Source: Lysobacter_C viscosus
GTDB taxonomy: Bacteria; Pseudomonadota; Gammaproteobacteria; Xanthomonadales; Xanthomonadaceae
Reading direction: 5' to 3'
DNA length: 64,000 nucleotides
Assembly (NCBI RefSeq): GCF_046600715.1
Contig: NZ_JBJMAV010000002.1
Location: forward strand, 372,001 to 436,000
Part shown: positions 32,152 to 41,054 of the stretch, piece by piece
Layout of the letters: every line of letters starts with the position of its first letter
How positions within the stretch are numbered: the first letter of the stretch is position 1
Notes under the pieces: generated by a model
Told to the model about the DNA's origin: nothing
Databases searched by the model: none
The model's input: the letters and a program-made list of their open reading frames with translations, nothing else
Position numbers and translations under genes: made by a program

Positions 32152-34662
32152 ATGACCACCACCAACACCGCCCTGGCACCCACCGAGACCGGCGCCGAAA
32201 CGCCCCCGCATCCGTCGACCGACGCCACGGCAACGGCCGCAAAGCCCGCGCGCAGGCTGCCTGCCGCATCCGGCGCGCCCGGCGACGGCTTCGCCCTGGC
32301 CCCGCCCGCCGCCGCGCTGGGCATGACCGTCGCCAAGCGCAACGGCGGCCGCGAGCCGGTCGACCTCAACAAGATCGTGCGCGCGATCGTCCGCTGCAGC
32401 GACGACCTGCACGCCATCGACCCGATGCGCGTGGCCACCCGCACGATCTCGGGCCTCTACGACGGCGCCTCGACGCGAGAACTCGACGAACTGTCGATCC
32501 GCACCGCCGCCCTGCTAACCGCCGAAGAGCCCGAATACGGCCGCCTGGCCGCGCGCCTGCTGGCCGGCGTCATCGGCAAGGAAGTCGCGGCGATCGACAT
32601 CAACGCGTTCTCGCAGTCGGTCCAGCGCGGGCACGAACTGGGCCTGATCAACGACCGCCTGCTGGGCTTCGTCCAGGCCAACGCGCGCAAGCTCAACGAC
32701 GCGATCGATCCCTCGCTGGACCGGCGCTTCGACTACTTCGGCCTGCGCACGCTGTACGACCGCTACCTGCTGCGCCATCCCACCGCGCGCACCGTGATCG
32801 AGACGCCGCAGCAGTTCTTCCTGCGGGTGGCCTGCGCGCTGAGCGAGGACGTGGCCGACGCGCTGGCGCTGTACCGGCGCATGGCGCAGCTGGACTACAT
32901 CCCCAGTTCGCCCACTCTTTTCAACGCCGGCACCACCCACGAGCAACTCTCCAGCTGCTTCCTGCTGGACTCGCCGGAGGATTCGCTGGAGGCGATCTAC
33001 CGCGGCTACATGGACGTGGCCAAGCTGAGCAAGTTCAGCGGCGGAATCGGCCTGAGCTATACGCGCATCCGTTCGCGTGGCTCGCTGATCCGCAGCACCA
33101 ACGGCCTGAGCAACGGCATCGTGCCGTGGCTTAAGACGCTTGACGCCTCGGTCGCCGCGGTCAACCAGGGCGGCAAGCGCAAGGGCGCGGCCTGCGTGTA
33201 CCTGGAGCCGTGGCACGCGGATGTCGAGGAGTTCCTGGAGCTGCGCGACAACACCGGCGACGAGGCCCGGCGCACCCACAACCTCAACCTGGCCAACTGG
33301 ATCCCCGACGAGTTCATGCGCCGGGTCGAGGCGGACGCGACGTGGTCGCTGTTCGACCCGCACCGCGTGCCGCAGCTGACCGATCTGTACGGCGAGGGCT
33401 TCGACCGCGCCTACCGGGCCGCCGAAGCCGCCGGCCTGGCCACCCGCCAGGTCAAGGCGCGCGAGTTGTACGGGCGGATGATGCGCACGCTGGCGCAGAC
33501 CGGCAACGGCTGGATGAACTTCAAGGACAAGTCCAACCGCGCCTGCAACCAGACCGCGTTGGCGGGCAACGTCGTGCACCTGTCCAACCTGTGCACCGAG
33601 ATCGTGGAGGTCACCTCGCAGGACGAAACCGCGGTGTGCAACCTGGGGTCGATCAACCTGGCCCACCACCTCGACACCCGCGACGACGGCCGGGTCGCCT
33701 TCGACTTCGAACGCCTGGCCGAAACGGTCCGCCTGGCGGTGCGCCAGCTCGACCGCGTGATCGACCTGAACTTCTATCCGATCGAGACCGCGCGCCGCGC
33801 CAACCTGAAGTGGCGGCCGGTCGGCCTTGGGGCGATGGGCCTGCAGGACGTGTTCTTCCGCATGCGCCTGCCGTTCGACTCCGAACCCGCGCGACAGCTG
33901 TCGCGTGAGATCGCCGAGGCGATCTACTTCCATGCGCTGTCGGCGTCGTGCGAGCTGGCGCTGGAACGCGGCCGCCACCCGGCGTTCGGCGACACCCGCG
34001 CGGCGCGCGGCGCGCTGCAGTTCGAGGCCTGGGACGTGGCACCCGCCGACACTGCACGCTGGGATGCCCTTCGCGAGCGCATTGCCGCGCACGGCCTGCG
34101 CAACTCGCTGCTGATCGCCATCGCGCCCACCGCCACCATCGCCTCGATCGCCGGCTGCTACGAATGCATCGAGCCGCAGGTCAGCAACCTGTTCAAGCGC
34201 GAAACGCTGTCGGGCGACTTCCTGGTGGTCAACAAGTACCTGGTGGGCGAACTCAAGCGGCTGGGCCTGTGGACGGCGGAGATGCGCGATGCCATCAAGA
34301 TGGCGGAAGGCTCGATCCAGGGCATCGAAGCGATTCCCACGTCGCTGCGCGAGGTCTACCGCACCGTGTGGGAGCTGCCGATGCGCGCGCTGATCGACAT
34401 GGCCGCCGACCGCGGCGCGTACATCGACCAGAGCCAGTCGCTCAACCTGTTCATCGAGAGCCCCAACATCGGGCAGCTGTCGTCGATGTACATGTACGCC
34501 TGGAAGCGCGGGCTGAAGACGACCTACTACCTGCGCTCGCGCCCGGCGACGAAGATCGCGAAAGCGACCGTCGGGAAGGCTGTAGCGCATGCGCCGGTGC
34601 CGGTGGATGAAGCGGTTGCCTGCTCGCTGGAAAATCCGGAGAGCTGCGAGGCCTGCCAGTAA
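32152..34662 (+). CDS. nrdA: Class Ia ribonucleoside-diphosphate reductase, alpha subunit
   Basis: 836 residues from ATG 32152, with GGAG 7 nt upstream. It reduces ribonucleotides to deoxyribonucleotides together with NrdB. A Thr/Ala/Pro-rich N-terminus precedes an ATP-cone (about 60-150; AKRNGGREPVDLNKIVRAI), the allosteric site for overall activity. The catalytic residues are visible: redox pair Cys 269 (SSCFLLDS) and Cys 496 (AVCNLGSINL), and the radical-site triad Asn 479, Cys 481, Glu 483 (SNLCTEIVEV). The C-terminal CxxC (SCEACQ) serves thioredoxin re-reduction. It is controlled by the cobalamin riboswitch upstream. nrdB follows after 247 bp of REP sequence. Confidence 0.97.
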   Translation: MTTTNTALAPTETGAETPPHPSTDATATAAKPARRLPAASGAPGDGFALAPPAAALGMTVAKRNGGREPVDLNKIVRAIVRCSDDLHAIDPMRVATRTISGLYDGASTRELDELSIRTAALLTAEEPEYGRLAARLLAGVIGKEVAAIDINAFSQSVQRGHELGLINDRLLGFVQANARKLNDAIDPSLDRRFDYFGLRTLYDRYLLRHPTARTVIETPQQFFLRVACALSEDVADALALYRRMAQLDYIPSSPTLFNAGTTHEQLSSCFLLDSPEDSLEAIYRGYMDVAKLSKFSGGIGLSYTRIRSRGSLIRSTNGLSNGIVPWLKTLDASVAAVNQGGKRKGAACVYLEPWHADVEEFLELRDNTGDEARRTHNLNLANWIPDEFMRRVEADATWSLFDPHRVPQLTDLYGEGFDRAYRAAEAAGLATRQVKARELYGRMMRTLAQTGNGWMNFKDKSNRACNQTALAGNVVHLSNLCTEIVEVTSQDETAVCNLGSINLAHHLDTRDDGRVAFDFERLAETVRLAVRQLDRVIDLNFYPIETARRANLKWRPVGLGAMGLQDVFFRMRLPFDSEPARQLSREIAEAIYFHALSASCELALERGRHPAFGDTRAARGALQFEAWDVAPADTARWDALRERIAAHGLRNSLLIAIAPTATIASIAGCYECIEPQVSNLFKRETLSGDFLVVNKYLVGELKRLGLWTAEMRDAIKMAEGSIQGIEAIPTSLREVYRTVWELPMRALIDMAADRGAYIDQSQSLNLFIESPNIGQLSSMYMYAWKRGLKTTYYLRSRPATKIAKATVGKAVAHAPVPVDEAVACSLENPESCEACQ

Positions 34663-34676
34663 TCCCCCACGCTTTT

Positions 34677-34863
34677 GTAGGAGCGGTTTTAGCCGCGATC
34701 TGAAATCGTTCGCCCGCGCCGACTCCCATCGCGGCTAAGGCCGCTCCTACAGAAGTTCATGCAGTCCCCAGAAGACTCGACGCGCTCCATCGTAGGAGCG
34801 ACGTGAGTCGCGACCCGCCGACCCACCGGTTCCCTGCGCGTTCGCGACTTACGTCGCTCCTAC
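34677..34863. repeat. Two REP pairs between nrdA and nrdB
   Basis: A type B pair (34677-34700 forward, 34728-34750 reverse) is followed by a type A pair (34792-34814 forward, 34842-34863 reverse). Here the pairs sit side by side instead of nested. They lie inside what should be one nrdAB transcript and could reduce or process the message before nrdB. Confidence 0.9.
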
Positions 34864-34909
34864 ACCACGCGAGTCCGGTCGGGCCAACCTCGAATTCCAA
34901 GGATCCACC

Positions 34910-35917
34910 ATGCCCACCCACCTGCTCGACCCCGGTTTCGACCTCACCTTGCGGCCGATGCGCTACCCGCGCTTCTACGAGATGTACCGCGACGCGATCC
35001 GCAACACCTGGACCGTGGAAGAGGTCGACTTCTCGCTCGACGTCAACGACCTGCAGCAAAAACTGGGCCCTGCCGAGCGCCACCTGGTGGAGCGGCTGGT
35101 GGCGTTCTTCGCGACCGGCGACTCCATTGTCTCCAACAACCTGGTGCTCAATCTCTACCAGCACGTCAACGCGCCCGAGGCGCGCATGTACCTGTCGCGC
35201 CAGCTCTACGAGGAAGCGCTGCACGTGCAGTTCTACCTGACCCTGCTGGATACCTACCTGCCCGACCCGGCCGAACGCGCCAGGGCCTTCGACGCGGTGG
35301 AGAACATTCCGTCGATCCGCGCCAAGGCCGCGTTCTGCTTCCGCTGGATCGATTCGATCCAGGGGCTGGCACGCATCGAGACCCGCGCCCAGCGCCGGCA
35401 GTTCCTGCTCAACCTGATCTGCTTTGCCGGCTGCATCGAGGGCCTGTTCTTCTTCGCCGCGTTCGCCTACGTCTACTACCTGCGCTCGCGCGGCCTGCTC
35501 AACGGACTGGCGTCGGGCACCAATTGGGTGTTCCGCGACGAAAGCGGGCATATGGCGTTCGCCTTCGAGGTGATCCGCGTGGCGCGCGAGGAGGAGCCGG
35601 ACCTGTTCGACGCAGACCTGCGCGCGCAGGTGGTGGCGATGTTCGTCGAAGCGGTGGAGTGCGAGGCGCTGTTTGCCGCCGACGTGCTGTCCGGGGGCGT
35701 GGTCGGCCTGTCGCTCAAGGACATGCGCCAGTACCTGGAGTATTGCGCCGACCAACGCCTGGCGCAGCTGGGGATGCCCAAGCACTTCGGCGCGACCAAC
35801 CCGTTCGGTTTCATGGACCTGCAGGACGTGCAGGAGGTCACCAACTTCTTCGAGCGCCGCGTGTCGGCCTACCAGGTCGGCGTGCAGGGGGAGGTCGCTT
35901 TCGACGCGGCGTTCTGA
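34910..35917 (+). CDS. nrdB: Class Ia ribonucleoside-diphosphate reductase, beta subunit
   Basis: 335 residues from ATG 34910, with AAGGA about 6 nt upstream. It holds the di-metal centre and the stable radical used by NrdA. The metal ligands read as Asp 71, Glu 102, His 105, Glu 177, Glu 211 and His 214. The radical tyrosine is Tyr 109, four residues after His 105 as in E. coli, so it is a tyrosyl-radical enzyme and not the Phe-bearing class Ic form. The C-terminal tail (QGEVAFDAAF) is the usual contact with NrdA. No separate promoter was recognised. Confidence 0.96.
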   Translation: MPTHLLDPGFDLTLRPMRYPRFYEMYRDAIRNTWTVEEVDFSLDVNDLQQKLGPAERHLVERLVAFFATGDSIVSNNLVLNLYQHVNAPEARMYLSRQLYEEALHVQFYLTLLDTYLPDPAERARAFDAVENIPSIRAKAAFCFRWIDSIQGLARIETRAQRRQFLLNLICFAGCIEGLFFFAAFAYVYYLRSRGLLNGLASGTNWVFRDESGHMAFAFEVIRVAREEEPDLFDADLRAQVVAMFVEAVECEALFAADVLSGGVVGLSLKDMRQYLEYCADQRLAQLGMPKHFGATNPFGFMDLQDVQEVTNFFERRVSAYQVGVQGEVAFDAAF

Positions 35918-35991
35918 CGGCGGCCTGGCCGCCGCACCGGTTCGCCACTGCCGGCGGCTTCGGCCACGATGGGGAGCCGCGGCGACGTGGC

Positions 35992-36021
35992 AAAAAAAAA
36001 GCCCCGCGGTCGCGGGGCTTT
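35992..36021. terminator. Bidirectional terminator between nrdB and gapA
   Basis: An 8-bp stem (36001-36008 with 36011-36018) is preceded by nine A (35992-36000) and followed by TTT. It is a strong terminator for gapA on the minus strand and a weaker one for nrdB. Confidence 0.88.
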
Positions 36022-36044
36022 CCATTGACCGGTCCCGCTGCCGC

Positions 36045-37049
36045 TTACTTGCCCGCGACCACCTTGACCATCTCGAGGCACTTGTTGGAATAGCCCCACT
36101 CGTTGTCGTACCAGCTGACCAGCTTGACGAACGTACTGTCCAGCGCGATGCCCGCCTCGGCATCGAAGATCGAGGTGCGCGCGTCGCCGCGGAAATCGGT
36201 GGCGACCACCTTGTCCTCGGTGTAACCCAGGATGCCCTTGAGCGCGCCCTCCGACTGGGCCTTCATCTCGGCGCAGATCTCCGCGTAGGTCGCTTCCTTC
36301 ACCAGTTCCACCGTCAGGTCGACCACCGACACGTCGGAGGTCGGCACGCGGAAGCTCATGCCGGTCAGCTTGCCCTTGAGTTCGGGCAACACCACGCCGA
36401 CGGCCTTGGCCGCGCCGGTGGAGGACGGGATGATGTTCTCGAGGATGCCGCGGCCGCCGCGCCAGTCCTTGTTGGACGGTCCATCGACGGTCTTCTGGGT
36501 GGCGGTGGCGGCATGCACGGTGGTCATCAGGCCGCGCTTGATGCCCCATTTGTCGTTGAGCACCTTGGCCACCGGCGCCAGGCAGTTGGTGGTGCACGAG
36601 GCGTTGGAGATGATCGCTTCGCCCGCGTACTTGGAGTCGTTGACGCCGAACACGAACATCGGCGTGTCGTCCTTGGACGGCGCCGACAGGATGACCTTCC
36701 TGGCGCCGGCATCGATGTGCTTCTGCGCGGTCTCCTTGGTCAGGAACAGGCCGGTGGATTCGATGACGACGTCCGCGCCGACCTCGTCCCACTTGAGGTT
36801 GGCCGGGTCGCGCTCCTGGGTCAGGCGGATCCGGTTGCCGTTGACCACCAGGTGGTCGCCGTCGATCGATACGTCGCCGTCGAAGCGGCCGTGCACGGAG
36901 TCGTAGCGGAGCATGTAGGCCAGGTACTCCGGCTCCAGCAGGTCATTGATGGCGACGACCTGGATGTCATTGCCGAAGTTCTGCACGGCCGAGCGCAGGA
37001 CGTTGCGTCCGATGCGGCCGAAACCGTTGATACCTACTTTGATCGCCAT
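36045..37049 (-). CDS. gapA: Glyceraldehyde-3-phosphate dehydrogenase
   Basis: 334 residues from ATG 37049 with AGGAG 7 nt upstream. It oxidises glyceraldehyde-3-phosphate to 1,3-bisphosphoglycerate. The N-terminal Rossmann motif is KVGINGFGRIGRNVLRSA. The catalytic Cys is 152 in NASCTTNCLAPVAK, and NEWGYSNKCLEMV closes the protein. Asp/Leu at 36-37 fits NAD specificity. A TAAAAT on the minus strand at 37088-37093 could be its -10 element, without a clear -35. It points the same way as pgk, pyk and fba but lies about 9 kb from them. Confidence 0.97.
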   Translation of the reverse strand: MAIKVGINGFGRIGRNVLRSAVQNFGNDIQVVAINDLLEPEYLAYMLRYDSVHGRFDGDVSIDGDHLVVNGNRIRLTQERDPANLKWDEVGADVVIESTGLFLTKETAQKHIDAGARKVILSAPSKDDTPMFVFGVNDSKYAGEAIISNASCTTNCLAPVAKVLNDKWGIKRGLMTTVHAATATQKTVDGPSNKDWRGGRGILENIIPSSTGAAKAVGVVLPELKGKLTGMSFRVPTSDVSVVDLTVELVKEATYAEICAEMKAQSEGALKGILGYTEDKVVATDFRGDARTSIFDAEAGIALDSTFVKLVSWYDNEWGYSNKCLEMVKVVAGK

Positions 37050-37137
37050 TGAGGGCTCCTGACGGGCGTGGGGCGGGAAAGCCGGCTATTTTAGCGCCCC
37101 CGGAGGCCGGCCGTCGGCCCCGACGCCGGAACACCCG

Positions 37138-37950
37138 ATGCCACGCTTCGCCACCCGCCTGGTCGGCGCCCTCGTCCTGTGCCTGTTCGCCATGCCCGCC
37201 CTGGGCTGGGGCCCACTCGGGCACCGCCTGGTCGCGGCCCTGGCATGGGACGACCTGGACCCTGCGGTGCGCGCGGAGATCACCGCCCTGCTCGCGGGCG
37301 AACCGGTGCCCACCCTGCCCGGCATCGCCAGCTGGGCCGACGACCTGCGTGCCAATGATCCGGACCTGGGGCGTCGCAGCGCGCCGTGGCACTACGTCAA
37401 CCTGGGTGAGCTGGGCTGCCGTTACGACGCGCCGCGTGCCTGCCCGGGCGGGGACTGCGTGGTCGAGGCAATCGGTGAGCAGGCCGCGATCCTCGGCGAC
37501 CGCGCACGACCCGCGGCCGAGCGCCTGCAGGCGCTGAAGTTCGTCGTGCATTTCGTTGGCGACGTCCACCAACCCATGCATGCCGGCAATGCCGGCGACC
37601 GCGGCGGCAACGACGTGCAGGTGAACTGGCCCGACGGCAGTCGTGATGGCAAGGGCGGCAACCTGCATTCGCTGTGGGACAGCGGCCTGTTCAACACCGC
37701 GCGACTGGACGAGTCCCAGTGGCTGGCGCGCCTGCGGTCGATGGAGTTGGCGGTTCCGTTGGCGGCGGGGCCGGAGCGCTGGGCGGAGCAGTCTTGCAAG
37801 GTGGCGATGGGCCCGGGTGCCTACCCCGCCAAGGCCAAGCTCGGGACCGATTACCTGCAGGCGTGGCGGCCCGTGGCCGAGCAGCAGGTGCGCGCCGGCG
37901 GCAGCCACCTGGCGATGCTGCTCAACGCCACGTTGGGCGCGCGCGACTGA
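37138..37950 (+). CDS. S1/P1-family zinc-dependent nuclease, secreted
   Basis: 270 residues. The signal peptide (1-23, ending ALG) leaves Trp 24 as the mature N-terminus; in this family that tryptophan itself binds zinc. Other ligands are visible: His 29 (GPLGHRLV), an early Asp (SWADDLR), HYVNLGE, the HFVGDVHQPMHAG cluster and LHSLWDSG. Two extra Cys pairs probably form disulfides. It should cut single-stranded DNA or RNA in the periplasm or outside the cell, for nutrient or phosphate recovery. It is a single gene, 21 bp from the convergent TauE fusion. Confidence 0.93.
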   Translation: MPRFATRLVGALVLCLFAMPALGWGPLGHRLVAALAWDDLDPAVRAEITALLAGEPVPTLPGIASWADDLRANDPDLGRRSAPWHYVNLGELGCRYDAPRACPGGDCVVEAIGEQAAILGDRARPAAERLQALKFVVHFVGDVHQPMHAGNAGDRGGNDVQVNWPDGSRDGKGGNLHSLWDSGLFNTARLDESQWLARLRSMELAVPLAAGPERWAEQSCKVAMGPGAYPAKAKLGTDYLQAWRPVAEQQVRAGGSHLAMLLNATLGARD

Positions 37951-37971
37951 CCGCGGGGTTCCGGCGCGCGA

Positions 37972-39261
37972 TTACTGGGCCTGCGGCAAGCCCAGCATCT
38001 GGCGCACTTTGGGCCCCAGGCCGGTAAGACCGGCCGACTGGCCCCACGCCAGCGCGTCCTCGGGCGTGCGGCCGCCGTTGCGGGCGGCACCGAGTGCCAG
38101 CAGCGCGCCAACGCGGTTGCCGGAGGCGCAGTGCACCAGCACAGCGCCTTCCGCATCCTCCAGCACGGACCACAGCGCATCGGCGTTTGCCGTGGTGACG
38201 CCGCTGGCGCCGTCGACCGGAATCTGGTGGTAGTCCAGCCCCGCCGCGTCGACTTCGCCGCGTTCGTCGCGCCCGTCCATCTCCGCCTCCGGTCGCAGGT
38301 TGACCACGGTTGTGATGCCTTGGGCGCGCAGGGCGTCCCATGCCTGCGGCGCAGGCTGCCCGCCCGCCACGAGCGTGGGCCCCGGGTGGCGGGCCTGGGG
38401 AACGAGCTGGTCGATGGAGTGCATGTTGGTGATCTCCGCTGAACGGTCGGGGGAAGGGGTGGCGGCCAGGGCAGCGGGCGCCGTCTGCCAGGCGATGCCG
38501 GCACCCATGAGCAACAGGAACACGGCGAACCCCCGCTGCAGCTGCGCCTGCGGCAGGCGGCGTGCCAAGCGCCCGCCGAGCAGGCTGCCCCCTGCGCCGA
38601 TCGCGGTGAACAGACCGATCAGGCGCCAGTCCAGGGCCAGGCCGGCCCCTGCAAGCACGGAGGTGTACTTGGCGAAACCGCTGAAACTCTTGAGCGAGAT
38701 GATCCACAGGCTGGTTCCGATGGCCCGGTGCAGCGCGAGGCCACCGAGCAGCACCAGCGCGGGCACGATCAGGAAGCCGCCTCCGACGCCCACCAGCCCG
38801 GTCACCACGCCGACCACCAGTCCGTCCAGCGCGATACGGCCGACCTTGCGCGCAGGCGCGGCAGGGCCGTCGAGCGCACTGTCCACGCCTGCGTCCACGG
38901 TGAGCGCCTTCGGGGGGCGCAGCATCATCACCGCAGCCAGCAGCATCACCACCGCGAACAGGAGCAGTTGCAGGGCGCCGCTCAGCCAGATCGACAGCCA
39001 TGCGCCGAGCCAGGTGCCCACCATGCCGGGCACGCCGAACCAGGCAACGTTGCGCCAATCGACCTGCCGCTTCCACGTCCAGGGCAATGCCGCAATGAGG
39101 CTGATGCCACCGACGATGGCCAGCGACCCTGCAATCGCCAGTTTCTCGGGCTGCCCCACCAGGTAGACCAGCACCGGCACGGTAAGGATCGACCCTCCCG
39201 AACCGAGAAGGCCCAGGCTCAGGCCGATCGCCGCTGCGCCCAGCCACGCGAGCCACATCAT
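37972..39261 (-). CDS. TauE/SafE permease fused to DUF442 (BLH) sulfurtransferase domain
   Basis: 429 residues in one uninterrupted frame. Residues 1-265 form a TauE/SafE permease of about eight helices with the paired LGLLGSGGSILTVP and GLVGVGGGFLIVPAL motifs. A short linker leads to a DUF442 (TIGR01244-type) domain, about 280-429, with the Cys-phosphatase-like loop LVHCASGNRVGAL (Cys near 378). In Xylella and Agrobacterium the DUF442 domain is instead joined to the persulfide dioxygenase in Blh. An internal ATG at 38424 with GGAG nearby could also yield the domain alone. It overlaps bigR by 4 bp (ATGA). It probably exports sulfite or another sulfur oxyanion. Confidence 0.9.
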   Translation of the reverse strand: MMWLAWLGAAAIGLSLGLLGSGGSILTVPVLVYLVGQPEKLAIAGSLAIVGGISLIAALPWTWKRQVDWRNVAWFGVPGMVGTWLGAWLSIWLSGALQLLLFAVVMLLAAVMMLRPPKALTVDAGVDSALDGPAAPARKVGRIALDGLVVGVVTGLVGVGGGFLIVPALVLLGGLALHRAIGTSLWIISLKSFSGFAKYTSVLAGAGLALDWRLIGLFTAIGAGGSLLGGRLARRLPQAQLQRGFAVFLLLMGAGIAWQTAPAALAATPSPDRSAEITNMHSIDQLVPQARHPGPTLVAGGQPAPQAWDALRAQGITTVVNLRPEAEMDGRDERGEVDAAGLDYHQIPVDGASGVTTANADALWSVLEDAEGAVLVHCASGNRVGALLALGAARNGGRTPEDALAWGQSAGLTGLGPKVRQMLGLPQAQ

Positions 39262-39632
39262 GGCGAATTCGCTCCGCAATAGATGTCGTGCAGGGTCTCC
39301 ATCACCCGCAACGCGGGACCATCCGCCAACGAGTAGAAGACCTGCTGCCCCTGCCGGCGCGTCGACACCAACCCCGCTTCGCGCAGGACCGCCAGGTGCT
39401 GGGAGAGGGCCGACTGCGAGAGCGCGGTGCCCTCGAGCAGTTGTCCGACCGGCAACTCCCCGCCTACCAGGCGGCACAGCACCATCAGCCGCTGCTCGTT
39501 GGCGAGCGAGCGGAGCAAGGCCGCCGCCTCGCCCGCATGGCGTTGCATTTCGTGAATGTCGGTCAGCCCGGTTCCAGCGGGCGCGACCCCACCCGGTACG
39601 GCGGAATCCAGTGTGCAGCGGGCAGGCGTCAT
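39258..39632 (-). CDS. bigR: BigR-type ArsR-family sulfide/persulfide-sensing repressor
   Basis: 124 residues, winged-helix ArsR fold (LLRSLANEQRLMVLCRLVGG, then recognition helix LSQSALSQHLAVLREAGLVS). The two cysteines that form the redox switch in Xylella BigR (Cys 42 and Cys 108) have counterparts at Cys 53 and Cys 119, with exactly the same spacing of 66 residues. Oxidation or persulfidation of the pair releases DNA in the known protein. The start at 39632 is tentative; Met 29 is an alternative. It lies between the fusion gene and the divergent dioxygenase gene. Confidence 0.88.
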   Translation of the reverse strand: MTPARCTLDSAVPGGVAPAGTGLTDIHEMQRHAGEAAALLRSLANEQRLMVLCRLVGGELPVGQLLEGTALSQSALSQHLAVLREAGLVSTRRQGQQVFYSLADGPALRVMETLHDIYCGANSP

Positions 39633-39660
39633 GGCGATCGTGGTCCCGGTTGAGACGCAC

Positions 39661-39688
39661 AGTATAGTAGAACTTGCTAATTTAGCAA
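39661..39688 (-). promoter_or_regulatory. bigR promoter with overlapping palindromic operator
   Basis: On the minus strand TTGCTA (39688-39683), 16 nt, TATACT (39666-39661) form a good sigma70 promoter. A perfect 15-bp palindrome TTGCTAATTTAGCAA at 39674-39688 covers the -35 and part of the spacer. It is a striking AT-rich island in GC-rich DNA and lies in the divergent bigR/dioxygenase gap, so it is the likely BigR operator for both directions. Confidence 0.75.
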
Positions 39689-39733
39689 TATCTGATGTAT
39701 CGTCCTTTCTCTTCTTCCGCCTGGAGCGCGACC

Positions 39734-40597
39734 ATGCGACCCGTCGTCCACCCCTTCTTCCACCAGGACAGCAACACCTGGACCTACGTCGTCGTCGAAC
39801 CCGATGGCCGGGGCGCGGCGTTGGTCGATCCGGTGCTGGACTTCGACCCGAAGGCCGGGCGCACCTCCACCGGGTCGGCCGAGGCGGTGCTGGCGTTTGT
39901 CCAGGAGCAGGCGCTCGACGTGCAGTGGATCCTGGAAACCCATGCCCACGCCGACCACCTCAGCGCGGGGCACTGGCTGAAGGACCGCCTCCCCAGCGCC
40001 AGGCTCGCGATCGGTGAAGGCATCCGGACCGTACAGAAGACATTCCGCCCCATATTCAACCTGGGCGACCACTTCCCCGTCGATGGCTCGCAGTTCGACC
40101 ACCTGTTCGCACCCGAGGAGGCCTTCCGGATAGGTGCGCTGGCAGGTCGCGTCATTCCCGTGCCGGGCCACACCAACGATTCCAACGCGTACCTGATCGG
40201 CGATGCGCTGTTCACTGGCGACTCGCTGTTCATGCCCGACGGCGGAACCGCGCGATGCGACTTCCCCGGCGGCGACGCGGCCACGTTGTACCGGTCGATC
40301 CACACGCTGTTCGAACTGCCCGACGACACGCGCGTGTTCGTCTGCCACGACTACGGTCCGGGCGGACGCGAGTTCGCATGTGAGACCACCATCGGCGAGC
40401 AGAAGCGGAGCAACATCCACGTGCACGACGGGACGACGCTAGAACAGTTCGTGGACATGCGCGAAACGCGCGACGCCTCGCTGGCCCTGCCCACGCTGAT
40501 CCTGCCTGCGGTCCAGACCAATATCCGCGCCGGAGAGTTGCCCGAGCCGGAGGACAACGGCGTGCGCTACCTCAAGATCCCCGTCAACCAGCTCTGA
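39734..40597 (+). CDS. Persulfide dioxygenase (ETHE1/SDO-like metallo-beta-lactamase fold)
   Basis: 287 residues from ATG 39734, with GGAG 7 nt upstream; an in-frame extension to 39695 is not needed. It oxidises glutathione persulfide to sulfite. The iron-binding and fold motifs are present: THAHADH (70-75), His 146 (VPGHTND), Asp 163 (FTGDSLF) and His 205 (CHDYGPG). RCDFPGGDAATLYRSI is typical of the SDO subgroup. There is no DUF442 domain on this protein; it is on the TauE fusion across the operator. It heads the plus-strand half of the BigR locus. Confidence 0.93.
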   Translation: MRPVVHPFFHQDSNTWTYVVVEPDGRGAALVDPVLDFDPKAGRTSTGSAEAVLAFVQEQALDVQWILETHAHADHLSAGHWLKDRLPSARLAIGEGIRTVQKTFRPIFNLGDHFPVDGSQFDHLFAPEEAFRIGALAGRVIPVPGHTNDSNAYLIGDALFTGDSLFMPDGGTARCDFPGGDAATLYRSIHTLFELPDDTRVFVCHDYGPGGREFACETTIGEQKRSNIHVHDGTTLEQFVDMRETRDASLALPTLILPAVQTNIRAGELPEPEDNGVRYLKIPVNQL

Positions 40598-40628
40598 TCA
40601 ACCGGCTCTGACTCGCACAGGACCTGCC

Positions 40629-41054
40629 ATGCCCACCGAATTCACCCCATGGACCGCGCTGGCCGGCGGTGCGCTCATCGGCCTTGCCGCGACCGTGCTG
40701 CTGGCCTCGATGGGCCGTATCGCCGGCATCAGCGGCCTGTTGAATGGCGCACTGGAACAACGAGGCGACCGGGCCTGGCGCATCGCATTCCTGCTCGGTT
40801 TGATCGCCGCGGCGGGCGTGTGGTTCGCCGTGGCCGGCGTGCAGCCGCGCACCGGCTTCCCGCTGCCATGGTTGCTGGCAGGCGGCCTGCTGGTCGGTTT
40901 CGGCACGCGTCTGGGCAGCGGCTGCACCAGCGGCCACGGCATCTGCGGACTGGCGCGGCTGTCTCCGCGTTCGATGGTCGCCGTTGCGGTGTTCATGGGC
41001 GCCGGCTTCGCGACGGTGTACGCACTGCGCCACGCTCTGGGCGTGCTGGCATGA
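40629..41054 (+). CDS. YeeE/YedE (PmpA-like) sulfur transport protein, first half
   Basis: 141 residues, four membrane helices. The signature GSGCTSGHGICGLARLSPRS with two cysteines is typical of YeeE/YedE proteins, which conduct thiosulfate or related sulfur species through a Cys relay. It is half the length of E. coli YeeE; the second half is the next gene, which overlaps by 4 bp (ATGA). The pair is usual in Xanthomonadaceae BigR loci. Confidence 0.92.
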   Translation: MPTEFTPWTALAGGALIGLAATVLLASMGRIAGISGLLNGALEQRGDRAWRIAFLLGLIAAAGVWFAVAGVQPRTGFPLPWLLAGGLLVGFGTRLGSGCTSGHGICGLARLSPRSMVAVAVFMGAGFATVYALRHALGVLA

